Source: JBOFHT01 sp051649785 (GTDB taxonomy: Archaea; Methanobacteriota; Methanobacteria; Methanobacteriales; Methanobacteriaceae). From it: a DNA stretch of 64,000 nt. The stretch is taken from positions 14,311 to 78,310 of the forward strand of contig JBOFHT010000018.1 of NCBI GenBank assembly GCA_051649785.1, read 5' to 3'. Shown here piece by piece: positions 63,100 to 64,000 of this stretch (positions are counted from its first letter, which is position 1; every line of letters starts with the position of its first letter). Position numbers and translations under genes: made by a program. The notes beneath the pieces were generated by a model. That model saw only the letters and a program-made list of their open reading frames with translations. It did no database searches and had not been told where the DNA came from.

Positions 63100-63432
63100 T
63101 TAGAAAATAGGCTTTTTCATAAATTCAATGTGCTTAATATATCTAGCTAGAACTTCATCAACTGGACCTTCGTCTTCAACTACTTTTATTCCTGCTTCAT
63201 CAATTCCTATTTTTGACTTTAAACCCGCTTGAGCACAAATAACAATATCACAGTCTTTAATAGTTTCTAAAACTTTTTTCCACTGGTGACGTTGATCATC
63301 ATTAATTATAACTTCTCTATTTTCAATTTTATTTGCAGTTTTATCTTCAAGTTCATATATTATAATATTTCTTGCTTTTCCAAAGTGTAAATCAACATCC
63401 TTGTTATTTGAACTTGCAATAGCTATTTTCAT
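63100..63432 (-). CDS. NifX/NifB-type cofactor-binding domain protein
   Basis: 110-residue protein of the dinitrogenase iron-molybdenum cofactor family (MKIAIASSNNKDVDLHFGKARNIIIYE start, DCDIVICAQAGLKSKIGIDEAGIKV core, VDEVLARYIKH end). Such small proteins carry metal-cluster cofactors but in methanogens without nif genes their role is unknown. Encoded 47 bases downstream of the flavoprotein gene on the same strand, so probably in one operon. Confidence 0.87.
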   Translation of the reverse strand: MKIAIASSNNKDVDLHFGKARNIIIYELEDKTANKIENREVIINDDQRHQWKKVLETIKDCDIVICAQAGLKSKIGIDEAGIKVVEDEGPVDEVLARYIKHIEFMKKPIF

Positions 63433-63479
63433 ATTATTTGCTCCATTATGATTATTTTAGATTTAGCAATTTGTTTTAT

Positions 63480-64000
63480 TTATTCTAGCTTTTTAATTAA
63501 TTTAGCTACATTAACTCCAAATGATTTAATGGTATTAATACCTTCTTCGTCATTTTGAGCTTCTCCAGAGGGTCCAGCAAATACCATATTCCAGTAAGTT
63601 GATCCTGGGACTATCATTTCATTAATTAAGAAAAACATTAGCATTTCTTGTAATGTAAGTGTGTGGCCTCCTCTTCTAGCTACTGCAATGGGAGCTCCTA
63701 CCATATGTTTTAGAAACTGATCATTAGCCCTTGAAACCATTCCAATTCTTTGTAAAGCTGCCATTATATCTCCACGTGCAGTTCCAAAGTAAACTGGGGA
63801 TGCTGGAATAAATCCATCTGCTTCACGCAGTTTATCCATTATTTCATTTAAATCATCTTTTAAAGCACATTTTGCAGTCTTTCTACATTTCATACATGCA
63901 ATACAGGATTCTATTTTTTTCCCTCTAAGTGAGATGATTTCAGTTTCAACACCCTCACTTTCAATAGATTCTGCACATTTTTCTAATGTGTATTGTGTAT
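63480..64000 (-). CDS. Iron-sulfur flavoprotein / NADPH-FMN reductase family, 5' end missing
   Basis: Flavodoxin-like protein cut by the window end: the frame stays open past Met 63893 to 64000. The visible part has the compact cluster motif CIACMKCRKTAKC, then DGFIPASPVYFGTARGDIMAALQR (FMN phosphate and ring loop) and VAVARRGGHTLTLQEMLMFF-type core. These match the archaeal iron-sulfur flavoprotein (ISF) class that moves electrons from ferredoxin to O2, H2O2 or other acceptors. Upstream of the NifX-like gene, 47 bases apart. Confidence 0.88.
   Translation of the reverse strand, partial: TQYTLEKCAESIESEGVETEIISLRGKKIESCIACMKCRKTAKCALKDDLNEIMDKLREADGFIPASPVYFGTARGDIMAALQRIGMVSRANDQFLKHMVGAPIAVARRGGHTLTLQEMLMFFLINEMIVPGSTYWNMVFAGPSGEAQNDEEGINTIKSFGVNVAKLIKKLE

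Noticed and set aside
1..64000. CRISPR array, prophage or restriction system
   Set aside because: No regularly spaced repeats with unique spacers, and no Cas, integrase, capsid or restriction-type genes were seen.

Overview
The window is a strongly AT-rich stretch of chromosome from a methanogenic archaeon, most likely a Methanobrevibacter-like member of the Methanobacteriales. The support is formylmethanofuran dehydrogenase subunits, methanogenesis marker protein 8, NrpR beside glnA, ribosomal protein S3ae, archaeal ApgM, an intron-bearing tRNA-Met and many large secreted adhesin-like proteins typical of pseudomurein-walled methanogens. No rRNA, CRISPR array, prophage or transposase gene was seen.

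Layout. 1-1819: end of an fwd/fmd operon (subunits C and B). 2272-10697: an adhesin, an iron-complex-type ABC importer on the minus strand and, divergent from it, a surface protein plus an ExbB-like and a TolR-like (DUF2149) gene. 10843-11565: a TiaS-like protein. 11593-16374: tungstate importer tupABC and an fwdF/ferredoxin pair. 16568-29152: a second version of the first block, with a large beta-helix adhesin, a second iron-complex-type ABC importer preceded by a methyltransferase with a His/Cys-rich tail, and a divergent surface protein / membrane protein / ExbB / DUF2149 operon. 29353-35093: three tandem beta-helix + DUF11 adhesins. 35789-39718: DUF2097-like protein, nrpR and glnA, with an NrpR-type operator upstream. 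40316-40426: tRNA-Met with intron. 40806-51594: aldo/keto reductase, ThiF-like protein, marker protein 8, thiC, glutaredoxin, a ferredoxin-thioredoxin-reductase/rubredoxin fusion, DNA ligase, an OB-fold protein and glmM. 51599-64000: mostly minus-strand housekeeping genes (ASCH-TPR protein, NrdG-like activase, hisC, gamma-carbonic anhydrase-like, glmU, second glmM, apgM, DUF92, rps3ae, NifX-like, flavoprotein).

How the genes fit together. Tungstate uptake (Tup) sits beside ferredoxin subunits of a tungsten enzyme whose catalytic subunits open the window. GlmM/GlmU supply UDP-GlcNAc for the wall and glycans. NrpR probably represses glnA through a perfect GGAA-N6-TTCC site. The most interesting signal is the duplicated block: both metal-complex ABC operons lie head to head with an operon for a membrane-anchored surface protein plus ExbB- and TolR-like proteins. 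This suggests a proton-driven, TonB-like or wall-spanning uptake/adhesion device in a cell without an outer membrane. A 22-bp promoter element (TCGATATR followed directly by TWTAWATATGCATA) recurs upstream of adhesin and metal-transport genes. Two 107-bp MITE-like elements with perfect 5-bp target duplications are also present. Several conserved enzymes carry Asn-rich low-complexity insertions, and two genes have no normal start codon.
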